DNA of 32,808 nt from an uncultured Bacteroidales bacterium (GTDB lineage: Bacteria > Bacteroidota > Bacteroidia > Bacteroidales > Bacteroidaceae), in NCBI GenBank assembly GCA_902800305.1, contig CADCDP010000031.1, positions 1 to 32,808 on the forward strand. The letters run 5' to 3'. The position numbers and the translations under genes were made by a program. Positions 21,673 through 30,272 of the stretch are shown here, in pieces; position 1 is the stretch's first letter, and each line of letters starts with the position of its first letter. Below the pieces are notes generated by a model. It worked only from the letters and a program-made list of their open reading frames with translations, was not told where the DNA came from and did no database searches.

Positions 21673-23967
21673 TCAGAAGGGCATTCCCACAGCAAAGTGG
21701 AACGCAAAATCACGGTCGAAATTGGGATGGGTGATAGGGTAGTGGTCTCTACCCGTGTAAGCAGGGTTGATGGCTTTCATACCAGCATCGAAGCGGACAA
21801 TGAAGAAGTTGGCATCCATGCGTAAGCCGATACCATAGCTGAACGCTATCTGTTTGAAGAATTTGCCGAAACGAAATTCTCCATCTGGCTGGTCTTTGTA
21901 TTCGCGGATAGTCCAGATGTTACCGCCATCAATGAAGGCCGCACCACTGAATTTCCAGAAGAGTTGTGCCCGATACTCAAGACTGAGGTCGAGCTTGATG
22001 TCACCCGACTGGTTGAGGAAGTTGATGCCTTTGTCTTTACCGTTGTAGGCACCAGGCCCCAATGAACGTACCGACCAGCCTCTCATGCTGTTGGCTCCAC
22101 CCGTAAAGTATCGTTTCTCGAATGGCAGCAAGTTGGAGTTTCCGTAGGGATAGGCAATGCCCACTGCTCCGTGGAACGCCACCGAATTGTTCTTGTCGAT
22201 GCGGAAACTCTTCGAATAGTCGAAATCCCCTCTGATGTATTGGGCAAATGCGATGTTGCAGAAGGTGTATTGCCCCATGTCGTTCTTCTCTCCATTCGTC
22301 AAACTGCTGATGGTGTTGAGCACATTGCCTGATGTCTCGATGTTGAAACGAATGGTGTAGGCATTTTTACCATAGGTCTGTTCACGCACTCCAAGAGAGT
22401 TGTAGGAGTAGGTGTAGCCCAACTTGGTGATGAGCAGGTTCTCGTAGTTATATTTGAGGATGGCGTTGGTGCGTCCCAAAGAGTCAAGATACTGCTCTTT
22501 GAACGTCTTGGAAATCCAAGGCATATACACGTAGTTGACTTCCAGTAGGTCGAATCGGTGTTGGATGTGCTGGTTCTTGCTGTTCCATTTATATCGCCAT
22601 GCAGCCGTAAGCACTCGCCGTTGGAACTCTGGCCGGTCTTGCATGTTGTATTGCAGGGAAATCTCAGACGTGGCATGATGCTCGGTGCCCCATTCTCTCT
22701 TGACGTAAGGCAACAGGAAGGCTGGGAAGCCGAGAGTGGCTTCTGCACCTAACTCGAAGTAGTTGTTCCCTTCGTAACCCTCCAGTCCTGTGATGGCTTC
22801 GTAGGCACCACGGATTTTGAACAAGAACGATTCCGACCCTCGGAAAAGGTTCTTGTTTTGGTAAGAAGTGGAGAGAGCGGCACCCAAGTCGCCAGCTGAG
22901 TTGGTGGCTTCCACATCGAAGCCGAAAGAGTGGGGCTTGGCGTGATTCACGATGATGTTGCAGTCGAGGGTGTCGGTGCCTGGTCGTTCGGCGAGATTGA
23001 TGTTCGAGAACGAGATGGCGGAGAGACGGGTGTAGTTGGTGTAGGTGCGTCGGAAATAGCTGTCGTTGAAAAGTGCTCCAGGACGTACCATCGAGTGGCT
23101 GATGAGCAGTCGCTTTCGGAAGTGCAATACGTTCTGATAGAGGAAGTTGTAGCCTTTGTAGTGGATGCTGTCGATAGGCTCTGTGGGCGATTTGATGTCA
23201 GCGAGAAAGTTCACATCCCCGATGGTGTATTGCTTGTGTTCTGTTGCTTCCGTGCGTCCGTCCTCCTGATGCAGTCTCACCCTCACCAGCACATCCACCT
23301 CAGTGGAGTTTCGTGCGGTGTCGGCACTGAATCTCACATCTTCTTTCGTGAATTTGTAATAGCCGTTATTGCGTAGATGGGTGGCAATGCGGTTCCTTTC
23401 GCCATTCAACGTGTTCACGTCAAACGGTCTGCCCGATTTCAGCAGCGAGTTGACCGTATCTTCCACGGTGAGGAAGTGACGAAGCCCTTTGTCTTCCACA
23501 ATGCGCTGGATGTGACGGATGGTGTAGCGTTCGTTGGGGTGGACATTGTAGAGGACTTTCATCTTTTTGCCCTTCTCAATGTTGAACTGTTCCACCGTTG
23601 CCTTCATATATCCAGCGTTGTTGAGCACTTGACGGATGTCGCTCATGGTTTTTTCCGACTTCACGCTGTCGTAGAGCACAGGTGCTTCACCCAGTTTTCG
23701 GAACAGCCGACAAGAGCGTTTGGTGGTGTCGGTGCCCGATAAGGTGTAGATTTTCAGTGGCACACGTGCTCCAAACCATTTAGAGTTAGTGCCTTGCACC
23801 ACGTAGTCGCCTAACAGGTAAGTCTTCAACACCTCCTCATCGTCGCACATCACTTGGGAGCCTGTCAGCATATACTCGTCTTCGGGGATGTATTTGTCCA
23901 CCGAACACGATACGGCCATCAGGAGAATTGCTCCTAATAATATAATATGTGTAAGTCGTTGCTTCAT
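21673..23967 (-). CDS. TamL-like lipidated Omp85 protein
   Basis: The frame opens at 24006, but ATG 23967 gives a lipoprotein signal (MKQRLTHIILLGAILLMAVSC, C21), and the longer start would lie inside a hairpin. The resulting 764 residues contain N-terminal POTRA-like modules (about 70-330, e.g. RQVLNNAGYMKATVEQF, VEDTVNSLLKSGRPFDVNTLNGE) and a C-terminal Omp85/BamA-type barrel (about 350-764) with GGANSMRGWSVRSLGPG, the conserved barrel loop, ending in the aromatic signal FHFAVGMPF. In Bacteroidetes, TamA is replaced by the lipoprotein TamL, which works with TamB in outer-membrane assembly or lipid transport. No tamB is next to it here. BamA itself is less likely because of the lipobox. Confidence 0.85.
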   Translation of the reverse strand: MKQRLTHIILLGAILLMAVSCSVDKYIPEDEYMLTGSQVMCDDEEVLKTYLLGDYVVQGTNSKWFGARVPLKIYTLSGTDTTKRSCRLFRKLGEAPVLYDSVKSEKTMSDIRQVLNNAGYMKATVEQFNIEKGKKMKVLYNVHPNERYTIRHIQRIVEDKGLRHFLTVEDTVNSLLKSGRPFDVNTLNGERNRIATHLRNNGYYKFTKEDVRFSADTARNSTEVDVLVRVRLHQEDGRTEATEHKQYTIGDVNFLADIKSPTEPIDSIHYKGYNFLYQNVLHFRKRLLISHSMVRPGALFNDSYFRRTYTNYTRLSAISFSNINLAERPGTDTLDCNIIVNHAKPHSFGFDVEATNSAGDLGAALSTSYQNKNLFRGSESFLFKIRGAYEAITGLEGYEGNNYFELGAEATLGFPAFLLPYVKREWGTEHHATSEISLQYNMQDRPEFQRRVLTAAWRYKWNSKNQHIQHRFDLLEVNYVYMPWISKTFKEQYLDSLGRTNAILKYNYENLLITKLGYTYSYNSLGVREQTYGKNAYTIRFNIETSGNVLNTISSLTNGEKNDMGQYTFCNIAFAQYIRGDFDYSKSFRIDKNNSVAFHGAVGIAYPYGNSNLLPFEKRYFTGGANSMRGWSVRSLGPGAYNGKDKGINFLNQSGDIKLDLSLEYRAQLFWKFSGAAFIDGGNIWTIREYKDQPDGEFRFGKFFKQIAFSYGIGLRMDANFFIVRFDAGMKAINPAYTGRDHYPITHPNFDRDFAFHFAVGMPF

Positions 23968-23987
23968 GCGCTCAACACAAACGGCAT

Positions 23988-24025
23988 AGCGGAAGGGTGC
24001 ATCCACACCGATACACCCTTCCGCT
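23988..24025. terminator. 12-bp perfect hairpin between aqpZ and the TamL gene
   Basis: AGCGGAAGGGTG (23988-23999) pairs exactly with 24014-24025 around a 14-nt loop. It follows the aqpZ stop by 19 bp and precedes the TamL start by 20 bp on the same strand. No T-run follows on the minus strand, so partial read-through or mRNA processing is possible. Confidence 0.6.
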
Positions 24026-24044
24026 TATTACAATCCGTCATGCT

Positions 24045-24716
24045 TTATTTTTCCTCGCCGATCATCTTCCAGATGCCAGCTGCGATGGCAGCACCAACGA
24101 ATGGACCAACGATGAACACCCAAAGGTCTGAAATGGCTTGACCACCTTCGAAGATGGCGGGACCGATGGAACGTGCAGGGTTGACAGATGTGCCAGTGTA
24201 GTGGATGCCTACAAGGTGGATGAGGATGAGGGAGAGACCGATGGCCAGACCTGCAAAATTGCCAGCACCTTTCTTAGCGTCGGTGGTGCCGAGAACAACC
24301 AGCACGAAGATGCAAGTGAGTACGATTTCAGCGATGAGGCCTACGACTACACCGTGGTCGCCAGTGCTGTTAGCACCTGTGGTTGTGCCACCTGCCAGAG
24401 CCATGTCGTTGGTGGTCAGGGCAAAGAGGATGGCTGCACCGATAAAGGCACCAATCACCTGGAACACCATGTACATGATGGCATCTTTACCGCTGATGCG
24501 CTTTGAGAGCAGGCAGCCGAGTGTGATGGCTGGATTGATGTGGCAACCAGAAACGCCACCGATGGTGTAGGCCATTGCTACGACTGCAAGACCAAATGCT
24601 ACGGCTGTGCCCACCACCGAAGCGGTGTCTGAACCACAATTGAGCGATACGGCTGTACCGCATCCAAGAAGTGTAAGAACCATTGTTCCTACCATTTCTG
24701 CAAGATACTTTTTCAT
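24045..24716 (-). CDS. aqpZ: Aquaporin Z (water channel)
   Basis: A 223-residue MIP-family channel with six membrane segments and both NPA loops: HINPAITLG (N61) and SVNPARSIGPA (N179). The selectivity filter residues that favour water over glycerol appear conserved by alignment to E. coli AqpZ: F41, H167, T176 and R182. It sits in the inner membrane as a tetramer and passes water during osmotic shifts. It lies downstream of nnr and the DUF4831 gene on the same strand. The 98-bp gap to the DUF4831 gene is filled almost completely by an 8-nt tandem repeat running up to the start codon, so there is no ordinary ribosome-binding site. Confidence 0.95.
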   Translation of the reverse strand: MKKYLAEMVGTMVLTLLGCGTAVSLNCGSDTASVVGTAVAFGLAVVAMAYTIGGVSGCHINPAITLGCLLSKRISGKDAIMYMVFQVIGAFIGAAILFALTTNDMALAGGTTTGANSTGDHGVVVGLIAEIVLTCIFVLVVLGTTDAKKGAGNFAGLAIGLSLILIHLVGIHYTGTSVNPARSIGPAIFEGGQAISDLWVFIVGPFVGAAIAAGIWKMIGEEK

Positions 24717-24810
24717 TGTTTAGTTGTTTAGTGAATTAGTTGTTTAGTTGTTTAGAGGATTAGTTGTTTAGTTGTTTGGTTGTTTAGTGAATTAGTTATT
24801 TGTTGTTTAG
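24717..24810 (-). repeat. 8-nt tandem repeat (CTAAACAA) directly before aqpZ
   Basis: In gene sense, about 11 units of 8 nt run to the base before the ATG. Most are CTAAACAA, with variants CTAATTCA (twice), CTAATCCT and CCAAACAA. The units keep register for about 90 bp except one irregular unit at 24796-24803. The tract fills the intergenic gap and forms the whole immediate leader, so unit-number change would alter the leader but not the protein. Confidence 0.88.
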
Positions 24811-24814
24811 AAAT

Positions 24815-25861
24815 TTATTGTTCCAGATGCATGATGCCTCCTGTAGCAGGGTTGAGCGTGAGTTTCGTCGTCGCTTCTTTGTTGAACAGGGTGGGGCTTA
24901 GCATATCGATGGTGCCGAATTGTGCGAAAGGTAATTCTCGTTCGTACAGATTCCCCTGCAAGGTACTTATAATAACGTTAGCCATGCTGGGCATATTGTA
25001 AACGAGACCATTTATTTTTCGTTTTGAGTTCTCTTTTTCGTCGGGCAAGACCACCGTGTGCATATCTTTTATGGCCATGTAGTAAGGCTCTCCAGCCAAG
25101 TCATCGGCATCGACAAATCCGAGTTTTTGGGAGAAACGGAACAGCACTTGCTGTCGTATGTCGCCTGTTGGCAAAATGCTGAAAGTCTGAGTCGTGAAAG
25201 TCGTGTCGGCATATCCCGTGAACAGTTGGGTCAATGCCCTTTCCTGCCTATCGAGTTCGTCAAGCACGATTTTGAGCGAAGCACCATCTTTAGGCATGGA
25301 TTCCACTTGTCCACGTTTGATGGCATTCTTACTTTCACGAATGTCGAGAATTTCCTGTGCCGTCAGTTCTGCCATCTTCGCGACAGAAGTGGCAGAAAGA
25401 ATGTCCTCCGTGAGGTATTGCTGAGCCTGCAGACGATGGTGGGTCGTATGTGTCGGAGGTGCGGCATATTCATCGAGTGCTGTTGTTGTATTGACTGCGA
25501 CGAGGATGCCGCTTTCAGTCAGTTGCACCATGGGGGCAACACTCTTGTCTTTCAGTTTGACCGTGAACACCTTCGACGTGTCGGGCACACCCTCTTGATA
25601 GACCGTCAAGTTGTCGGTGCTCCATTGGGTGTAAGACTCGGTGGTAGCCTCGATGTGGAGAAACCTTTTGGCATATTTCGCGTATTCTCCAGGCGTATAG
25701 ACCACCTTTTTTGCCTGAACATTGATTTTCAGCACCGTTTTGGGGAGCACGTAATTCACTCCATTGGCTGCAATCCCCGGATTGAATTCAGTCACTTGTG
25801 TCTGAGTCCATCCATTCAATGGGAGGATGGAAAGGAGTGCTATCATCAGTTTTCTATTCAT
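24815..25861 (-). CDS. DUF4831 family exported protein
   Basis: 348 residues with a signal peptide (MNRKLMIALLSILPLNGWTQ) and no lipobox, so probably periplasmic or outer-membrane associated. Segments such as YTPGEYAKYAKRFL, ILDIRESKNAIKRG and the TTTKLTLNPATGG end match my memory of the DUF4831 family, common in Bacteroidales and of unknown function. The central half is helical with charged stretches; the ends are beta-rich. It begins 12 bp after nnr, so the two are co-transcribed, and aqpZ follows. Confidence 0.72.
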   Translation of the reverse strand: MNRKLMIALLSILPLNGWTQTQVTEFNPGIAANGVNYVLPKTVLKINVQAKKVVYTPGEYAKYAKRFLHIEATTESYTQWSTDNLTVYQEGVPDTSKVFTVKLKDKSVAPMVQLTESGILVAVNTTTALDEYAAPPTHTTHHRLQAQQYLTEDILSATSVAKMAELTAQEILDIRESKNAIKRGQVESMPKDGASLKIVLDELDRQERALTQLFTGYADTTFTTQTFSILPTGDIRQQVLFRFSQKLGFVDADDLAGEPYYMAIKDMHTVVLPDEKENSKRKINGLVYNMPSMANVIISTLQGNLYERELPFAQFGTIDMLSPTLFNKEATTKLTLNPATGGIMHLEQ

Positions 25862-25873
25862 TCTCTTTGATTT

Positions 25874-27421
25874 TTAGTGATTGGCTTTTAGAGCCTTGAA
25901 AGCCTTGGGCAGGTAATTGACGATGTCGCTGGCGATAAGCCCTTCCTCGCACAAGTCGTCGGCTGCCAAGTCGCCAGCCAAACCATGCAGATACACGCCC
26001 AGACGAACGGCAGCATCGGGAGGATAGGCTTGTGCCAGTAGTGCCAAGATGATGCCCGTCAGCACATCGCCGCTACCAGCTGTTGCCATGCCAGGATTGC
26101 CCGTCGGATTGAAGAACACATTTCCCTCGGGCGTGACCACCGCTGAATAGGCACCTTTGATGACAATATAAATTTGTTGGCGCACAGCCAGTTCGCGCGT
26201 GCGTTCTAGTTCCTCGTAGGAGTTGCGTGTCGTGCTGATGAGTCCGAACAGCTCCTTCTTATGAGGCGTGAGGATGCAGCGCCGAGGCAGTTGGGCAATC
26301 CATCCTCGGTGCGAACCGATGATGTTGAGTGCATCAGCATCAATCACCATCGGGCATTTCGCCATGCTGATTTGCTCGATGAACGCCTGCACCGTGTAGG
26401 AGTCGGTGCCGATGCCAGGCCCTATCGCCATCGCATCATATTCGTGGGTGTCGAACGATTGACTAAAGCAATTCGGGTCAACGTCAATGTTGAGTACTGC
26501 TTCAGGGACAGAGGCTTGCAATATCCGAGCGTTGCAGTCGGGTGTTCTCACCGTCAACTTTCCCACTCCGCTACGCAGACAAGCTCTGGCACCCAGAATG
26601 GCAGCACCAGCCATCCCCTTCTTTCCAGCGATGAGCACCGCATGACCCATCGAGCCTTTGTGGGCAAACTTAGAGCGTGGCTTCAGCATGGATTGTACTT
26701 CAGCTCTTTCTGTTAGATAATAGGGAGTTTGGGTCACTTCGTTCTGGGGGTCGCCGATGCCGATGTCGAGCACTTCCCATTCACCCACGTAAGCCTCATT
26801 TTCAGCGAAGAAGAAAGCCAGTTTCGGGTATTGAATAGTGTAGGTCACATTCGCCTTGATGATGTGGTTCATCACGTTGTAGGTGTTGTCCTCACACATC
26901 AGTCCCGAAGGCACGTCGATGGACACGACGGTGGCAGGAGCGGCATTGATGTATTTCACCACAGAGGCAAATCCACCATTGAGAGGGCGTGAAAGGCCAG
27001 TTCCGAACAAACCGTCCACCACGAGGTCGTTGCTTTCCAGTTTGGGTGGAATAAATTGTGATGTGATTTCTATGAACTCAATATTTCTTGTGCTAAACGT
27101 GTGCTGTTTCACACTCTGGAAATCTATCAGTCGCTGTTTGTTGATTTGGCAATCGGGCGATAGTTTTTCAGAAGTATTGAAGAGGTAAACATAGACTTTG
27201 TAGTTCCATTCACTCAGCATGCGGGCAATGGCAAGAGCGTCTCCACCATTGTTGCCTGGACCTGCAAATATTTTGATGGGAGTGTCATCGTTCCAACGGG
27301 CACGAATTTTCTCTGCCACGGCCAGCGACGCACGTTCCATGAGGTTCGTCGAACTGATGGGTTCGTGCTCTATCGTGTAGTCATCCACTTCTTTGAGTTG
27401 GGCAGCTGATAAAATCTTCAT
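25874..27421 (-). CDS. nnr: Bifunctional NAD(P)HX epimerase/dehydratase
   Basis: 515 residues combining two repair enzymes. The N-terminal YjeF_N domain (about 1-215) has IFAGPGNNGGDALAIAR and VSIDVPSGL and converts R- to S-NAD(P)HX. The C-terminal carbohydrate-kinase-like domain (about 225-515) has AIGPGIGTDSYT, LTPHKKELFGL and NPGMATAGSGDVLTG and dehydrates S-NAD(P)HX using ADP (bacterial type). Together they repair hydrated, inactive NADH and NADPH in the cytoplasm. It is the first gene of a leftward group with DUF4831 and aqpZ and has a -7-like TATTTTTG at 27470-27463 that is divergent from hpt. Confidence 0.95.
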   Translation of the reverse strand: MKILSAAQLKEVDDYTIEHEPISSTNLMERASLAVAEKIRARWNDDTPIKIFAGPGNNGGDALAIARMLSEWNYKVYVYLFNTSEKLSPDCQINKQRLIDFQSVKQHTFSTRNIEFIEITSQFIPPKLESNDLVVDGLFGTGLSRPLNGGFASVVKYINAAPATVVSIDVPSGLMCEDNTYNVMNHIIKANVTYTIQYPKLAFFFAENEAYVGEWEVLDIGIGDPQNEVTQTPYYLTERAEVQSMLKPRSKFAHKGSMGHAVLIAGKKGMAGAAILGARACLRSGVGKLTVRTPDCNARILQASVPEAVLNIDVDPNCFSQSFDTHEYDAMAIGPGIGTDSYTVQAFIEQISMAKCPMVIDADALNIIGSHRGWIAQLPRRCILTPHKKELFGLISTTRNSYEELERTRELAVRQQIYIVIKGAYSAVVTPEGNVFFNPTGNPGMATAGSGDVLTGIILALLAQAYPPDAAVRLGVYLHGLAGDLAADDLCEEGLIASDIVNYLPKAFKALKANH

Positions 27422-27462
27422 AAATTCGGAAAAATGATAAAAAGGAGACGAGCTTCTTGGTG

Positions 27463-27584
27463 CAAAAATAGTAAATAGATATTGAAAAAGTGCTAAAAAC
27501 GCTAAAATAATTGGTTTGTTGGGGGATTTTTGGCTTTATTCTTTCGATTTTTACTTTGAAATAGGGATTTTTTGTGTAGCTTTG
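27463..27584. promoter_or_regulatory. Divergent promoters of nnr and hpt
   Basis: Plus strand: TTG (27556-27558), 18-bp spacer, TAGCTTTG (27577-27584), about 27 bp before the hpt ATG. Minus strand: TATTTTTG (27470-27463) facing nnr, without a clear TTG at -33. The DNA between them is AT-rich and otherwise plain. Confidence 0.55.
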
Positions 27585-27610
27585 CATGAAAATAAAGTAT
27601 AACCAAACTC

Positions 27611-28144
27611 ATGATTACCATCAAAGATAAACACTTTGAACCGTTCATCCATCATGAACAGATTGCAGACAGAGTGGAGGCGTTGGCTCAAAAACTCAAT
27701 GCCGACTACCAAGGGCGCAACCCGATTCTCATTGCTATTCTGAATGGCGCGTTCATGTTTGCTGCCGACTTGGTGCGGCATCTCACCTTCGACCATGAAA
27801 TCCAATTCGCCAAGTTTTCCTCTTATGAAGGAATGGATACAACGGGTCAGGTGAAGACTCTGATTGGTCTTTCCATCAGTATCAAGAACAGGGATGTCAT
27901 CATCGTGGAGGATATCATCGATACAGGCACCACCATGAAGAGCCTGATTCCGCAGTTGCAGTCGCAAGGAGCCAAGTCGGTTGAGGTGGCCACGTTGCTG
28001 ATGAAACCTGGTAAATTGAAAGTTCCACTCAATGTGAAATATTGTGCGATGGAGATTCCGAACGAGTTTATTGTGGGCTACGGACTCGACTATGATGGCA
28101 TCGGCCGCAACTATAAGAGTATCTATGTGGTCAAGGAAGACTAA
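27611..28144 (+). CDS. hpt: Hypoxanthine phosphoribosyltransferase
   Basis: 177 residues, the normal bacterial length. The PRPP-binding motif VIIVEDIIDTGTTM lies at about residues 97-110, with ILNGAFMFAADLVRHL and YGLDYDGIGRNYKSIYVV as further family hallmarks. It salvages hypoxanthine (and usually guanine) to IMP/GMP with PRPP in the cytoplasm. It is followed by adk after 61 bp, which groups two purine-nucleotide enzymes, and has its own good promoter. Confidence 0.96.
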   Translation: MITIKDKHFEPFIHHEQIADRVEALAQKLNADYQGRNPILIAILNGAFMFAADLVRHLTFDHEIQFAKFSSYEGMDTTGQVKTLIGLSISIKNRDVIIVEDIIDTGTTMKSLIPQLQSQGAKSVEVATLLMKPGKLKVPLNVKYCAMEIPNEFIVGYGLDYDGIGRNYKSIYVVKED

Positions 28145-28205
28145 TGAATTGACCAAATTTTCTCAATACTAAAACCTATAAATCCTTATAAATAACAGAC
28201 AAACG

Positions 28206-28778
28206 ATGAAGAATATTATCATCTTTGGTGCTCCAGGTTCAGGGAAAGGCACCTATAGCGACGAGATTGTAGCCAGATATGGCATGGGACACATTTCCAC
28301 TGGCGATGTGCTCCGTAGTGAAATTAAGAACGGCACCGAGTTAGGCAAGATAGCCAAAGGTTACATCGACAATGGCCAGCTCATTCCCGATGAGTTGATG
28401 ATAGACATCTTGGCCAAGACCTACGATGCGCTGCCAGCGGGCAAGGGCGTGATTTTCGATGGATTCCCACGCACCATCGCTCAGGCAGAGGCTTTGAAGA
28501 AGATGTTGGCAGAGCGTCAGCATGAATTAGGCATCATGCTGGAGTTGATTGTTGACGAAGAGACCTTGTTGGCACGTCTGCTCAACCGTGCTAAGGAGCA
28601 GGGTCGGGCTGACGATAATGAAGAGACCATCAAGAAGCGTTTTGAGGTTTACCACAAGCAGACTGAACCTCTTTCCAAGTGGTTTGAGGCCGAAGGTATT
28701 CGCAACGCTTTCACTTGGAAAGGCTCCAAGGACTTGATGCTTTCCGAAATCTTTGCGTTCCTCGACAATCAAAAATAA
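28206..28778 (+). CDS. adk: Adenylate kinase
   Basis: 190 residues: ATP + AMP to 2 ADP. P-loop GAPGSGKGT at 8-16; HISTGDVLRSEI and FDGFPRTIAQAE form the AMP site; RLLNRAKEQGRADDNEETIKKR is the arginine-rich region. The LID is the short form without the zinc-binding cysteines, as in other Bacteroidetes adenylate kinases. It is a cytoplasmic housekeeping enzyme. The gene sits between hpt and obgE in the same direction; a 209-bp repeat element begins 8 bp after its stop. Confidence 0.97.
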   Translation: MKNIIIFGAPGSGKGTYSDEIVARYGMGHISTGDVLRSEIKNGTELGKIAKGYIDNGQLIPDELMIDILAKTYDALPAGKGVIFDGFPRTIAQAEALKKMLAERQHELGIMLELIVDEETLLARLLNRAKEQGRADDNEETIKKRFEVYHKQTEPLSKWFEAEGIRNAFTWKGSKDLMLSEIFAFLDNQK

Positions 28779-28785
28779 AATTTTT

Positions 28786-28994
28786 GTAAAGGTTAAAGTT
28801 TTAAAGTCAAAGAATTAAAAGAATTTTGAGAGCTATGCAGGGTGCTCGGAATTCGCCTTCGGCGCTGAGAATTTCAAGACCTTGTGGCCAGTTTCCTAAC
28901 ATCGCGTCAGCTTCTTATAATTCTCAGCCGCTTGCGGAATTCTTAATCTTTAAATCCTTTAAATTCTTTGACTTAAAAAAACTTTAAACTTTAC
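28786..28994 (+). repeat. Dispersed repeat, copy B: nested inverted repeat between adk and obgE
   Basis: Outer arms begin GTAAAGGTTAAAG (28786) and end CTTTAAACTTTAC (28994), the reverse complement in type, with a shared AAAGTCAAAGAATT/AATTCTTTGACTT pair. Inner arms carry GAATTC...CTGAGAATT on the left (about 28850-28873) and its inverse on the right (about 28918-28941), each with a small GC stem. The core 28878-28916 is 32/39 identical to copy A at 17317-17355, including GTTTCCTAACA and CGCGT. It fills the adk-obgE gap and ends 13 bp before the obgE ATG. Confidence 0.75.
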
Positions 28995-29007
28995 ATAAAT
29001 AAACCCT

Positions 29008-30192
29008 ATGGATTCCAACTTTATTGATTACGTTAAAATCTATTGTCGTTCGGGGCGAGGTGGACGAGGCTCCACCCACATGCACCGTGCCAAATACTTG
29101 CCGAAGGGTGGTCCCGATGGCGGAAACGGTGGACGTGGTGGCCATGTGATTCTGCATGGCAACCGCAACTATTGGACATTGCTTCATTTACGTTACGACC
29201 GTCACATTCAAGCAGAGCATGGTGGCAATGGCTCGAAAAATAAGTCTAGTGGTAAGCAAGGGGCGAACGCATACATTGAAGTGCCTTGTGGTACAGCTGT
29301 TTACGATGCCGAGACGGGCGAATACATTTGCGACGTGACCGAGCATGATCAAGAGGTGATTATCTTGAAAGGTGGTCGAGGTGGATTGGGCAATTTCAAC
29401 TTTGCCACTGCCACCAATCAAGCACCACGTTATGCTCAGCCAGGCGAACCGATGCAGGAGCGCACCTTTATCCTCGAACTGAAACTTCTGGCCGATGTGG
29501 GTTTGGTGGGCTTCCCCAATGCGGGCAAATCCACACTGGTCAATGCCATCTCGTCAGCCAAGCCGAAGATAGACAACTATCCTTTCACCACGCTTGAACC
29601 ATCGTTAGGTATCGTGTCCTATCGCGATGACCGTTCCTTTGTCATAGCAGATATTCCAGGTATCATCGAAGGTGCAAGCGAGGGGCGTGGTCTTGGTCTC
29701 CGATTCCTTCGCCACATTGAACGCAACTCCATCTTGCTCTTCATGGTGCCAGCTGATACCGAAGACATCCGGCATGAGTACGAAGTGCTGCTCAACGAGT
29801 TGGCGCAGTTCAATCCCGACTTGCTTGATAAAGGACGTGTGTTGGCTGTTACCAAATGCGACCTCTTAGGCATGGACGAAGAGTTGATGGCCATGCTGAA
29901 AGAAGGGTTGCCCACCGACATTCCCGTGGTGTTCATTAGTGCTGTGGCTCAGCAAGGATTGCAAGAACTGAAAGACCTGCTTTGGACGGAGATGAACAGC
30001 GAGAGCAACAAAATTGCAGCCATCAACACACAGGAGTCTCTCATCCATGCTTCGAAAGTGTTCGCCTACATGGACGACATCGCCGATGATGATGAAGGGT
30101 GGGGCGACGAAGACATTCCAGAAGAGGATGATATCGAGTTTTTGGATGAGGACGATATTGAAGACTTGGAAGATTTTGAGTATGAGGCTTAG
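29008..30192 (+). CDS. obgE: Obg-family GTPase ObgE
   Basis: 394 residues. Glycine-rich N-terminal Obg fold (about 1-160: [23 protein letters not shown]), then the GTPase domain with G1 GFPNAGKST, the switch I region around [12 protein letters not shown]3 ADIPG, G4 TKCD and G5 SAV. A very acidic C-terminal tail (about 355-394, [16 protein letters not shown]) replaces the OCT domain. Obg binds the 50S subunit and acts in ribosome assembly and stress responses. It lies downstream of adk behind repeat copy B, and upstream of pgeF behind a second, different tandem repeat. Acidic tails are usual in Bacteroidetes Obg. Confidence 0.96.
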   Translation: MDSNFIDYVKIYCRSGRGGRGSTHMHRAKYLPKGGPDGGNGGRGGHVILHGNRNYWTLLHLRYDRHIQAEHGGNGSKNKSSGKQGANAYIEVPCGTAVYDAETGEYICDVTEHDQEVIILKGGRGGLGNFNFATATNQAPRYAQPGEPMQERTFILELKLLADVGLVGFPNAGKSTLVNAISSAKPKIDNYPFTTLEPSLGIVSYRDDRSFVIADIPGIIEGASEGRGLGLRFLRHIERNSILLFMVPADTEDIRHEYEVLLNELAQFNPDLLDKGRVLAVTKCDLLGMDEELMAMLKEGLPTDIPVVFISAVAQQGLQELKDLLWTEMNSESNKIAAINTQESLIHASKVFAYMDDIADDDEGWGDEDIPEEDDIEFLDEDDIEDLEDFEYEA

Positions 30193-30194
30193 AT

Positions 30195-30258
30195 GCCCTA
30201 TAGAATTTTATAGTCCCTATAGTTCCTACAGATTCTATACTCCCTATAATCCTGAAAA
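30195..30258 (+). repeat. 9-nt degenerate tandem repeat (TCCCTATAG) between obgE and pgeF
   Basis: Seven units from 30195: five of 9 nt follow the pattern TYCCTATAG (GCCCTATAG, TCCCTATAG, TTCCTACAG, ATTCTATAC, TCCCTATAA), one is 10 nt, and the last is degenerate. The tract begins 3 bp after the obgE stop and ends 14 bp before the pgeF start, so it makes up nearly the whole junction. Confidence 0.8.
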
Positions 30259-30272
30259 GAGACGATTAAACA

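Noticed and set aside
23968..24006. Longer start for the TamL gene
   Set aside because: It would place extra residues in front of a textbook lipoprotein signal and start inside a hairpin.
24717..24810. CRISPR-like array
   Set aside because: Units are contiguous 8-mers without spacers, and no cas genes are near; it is a simple tandem repeat.
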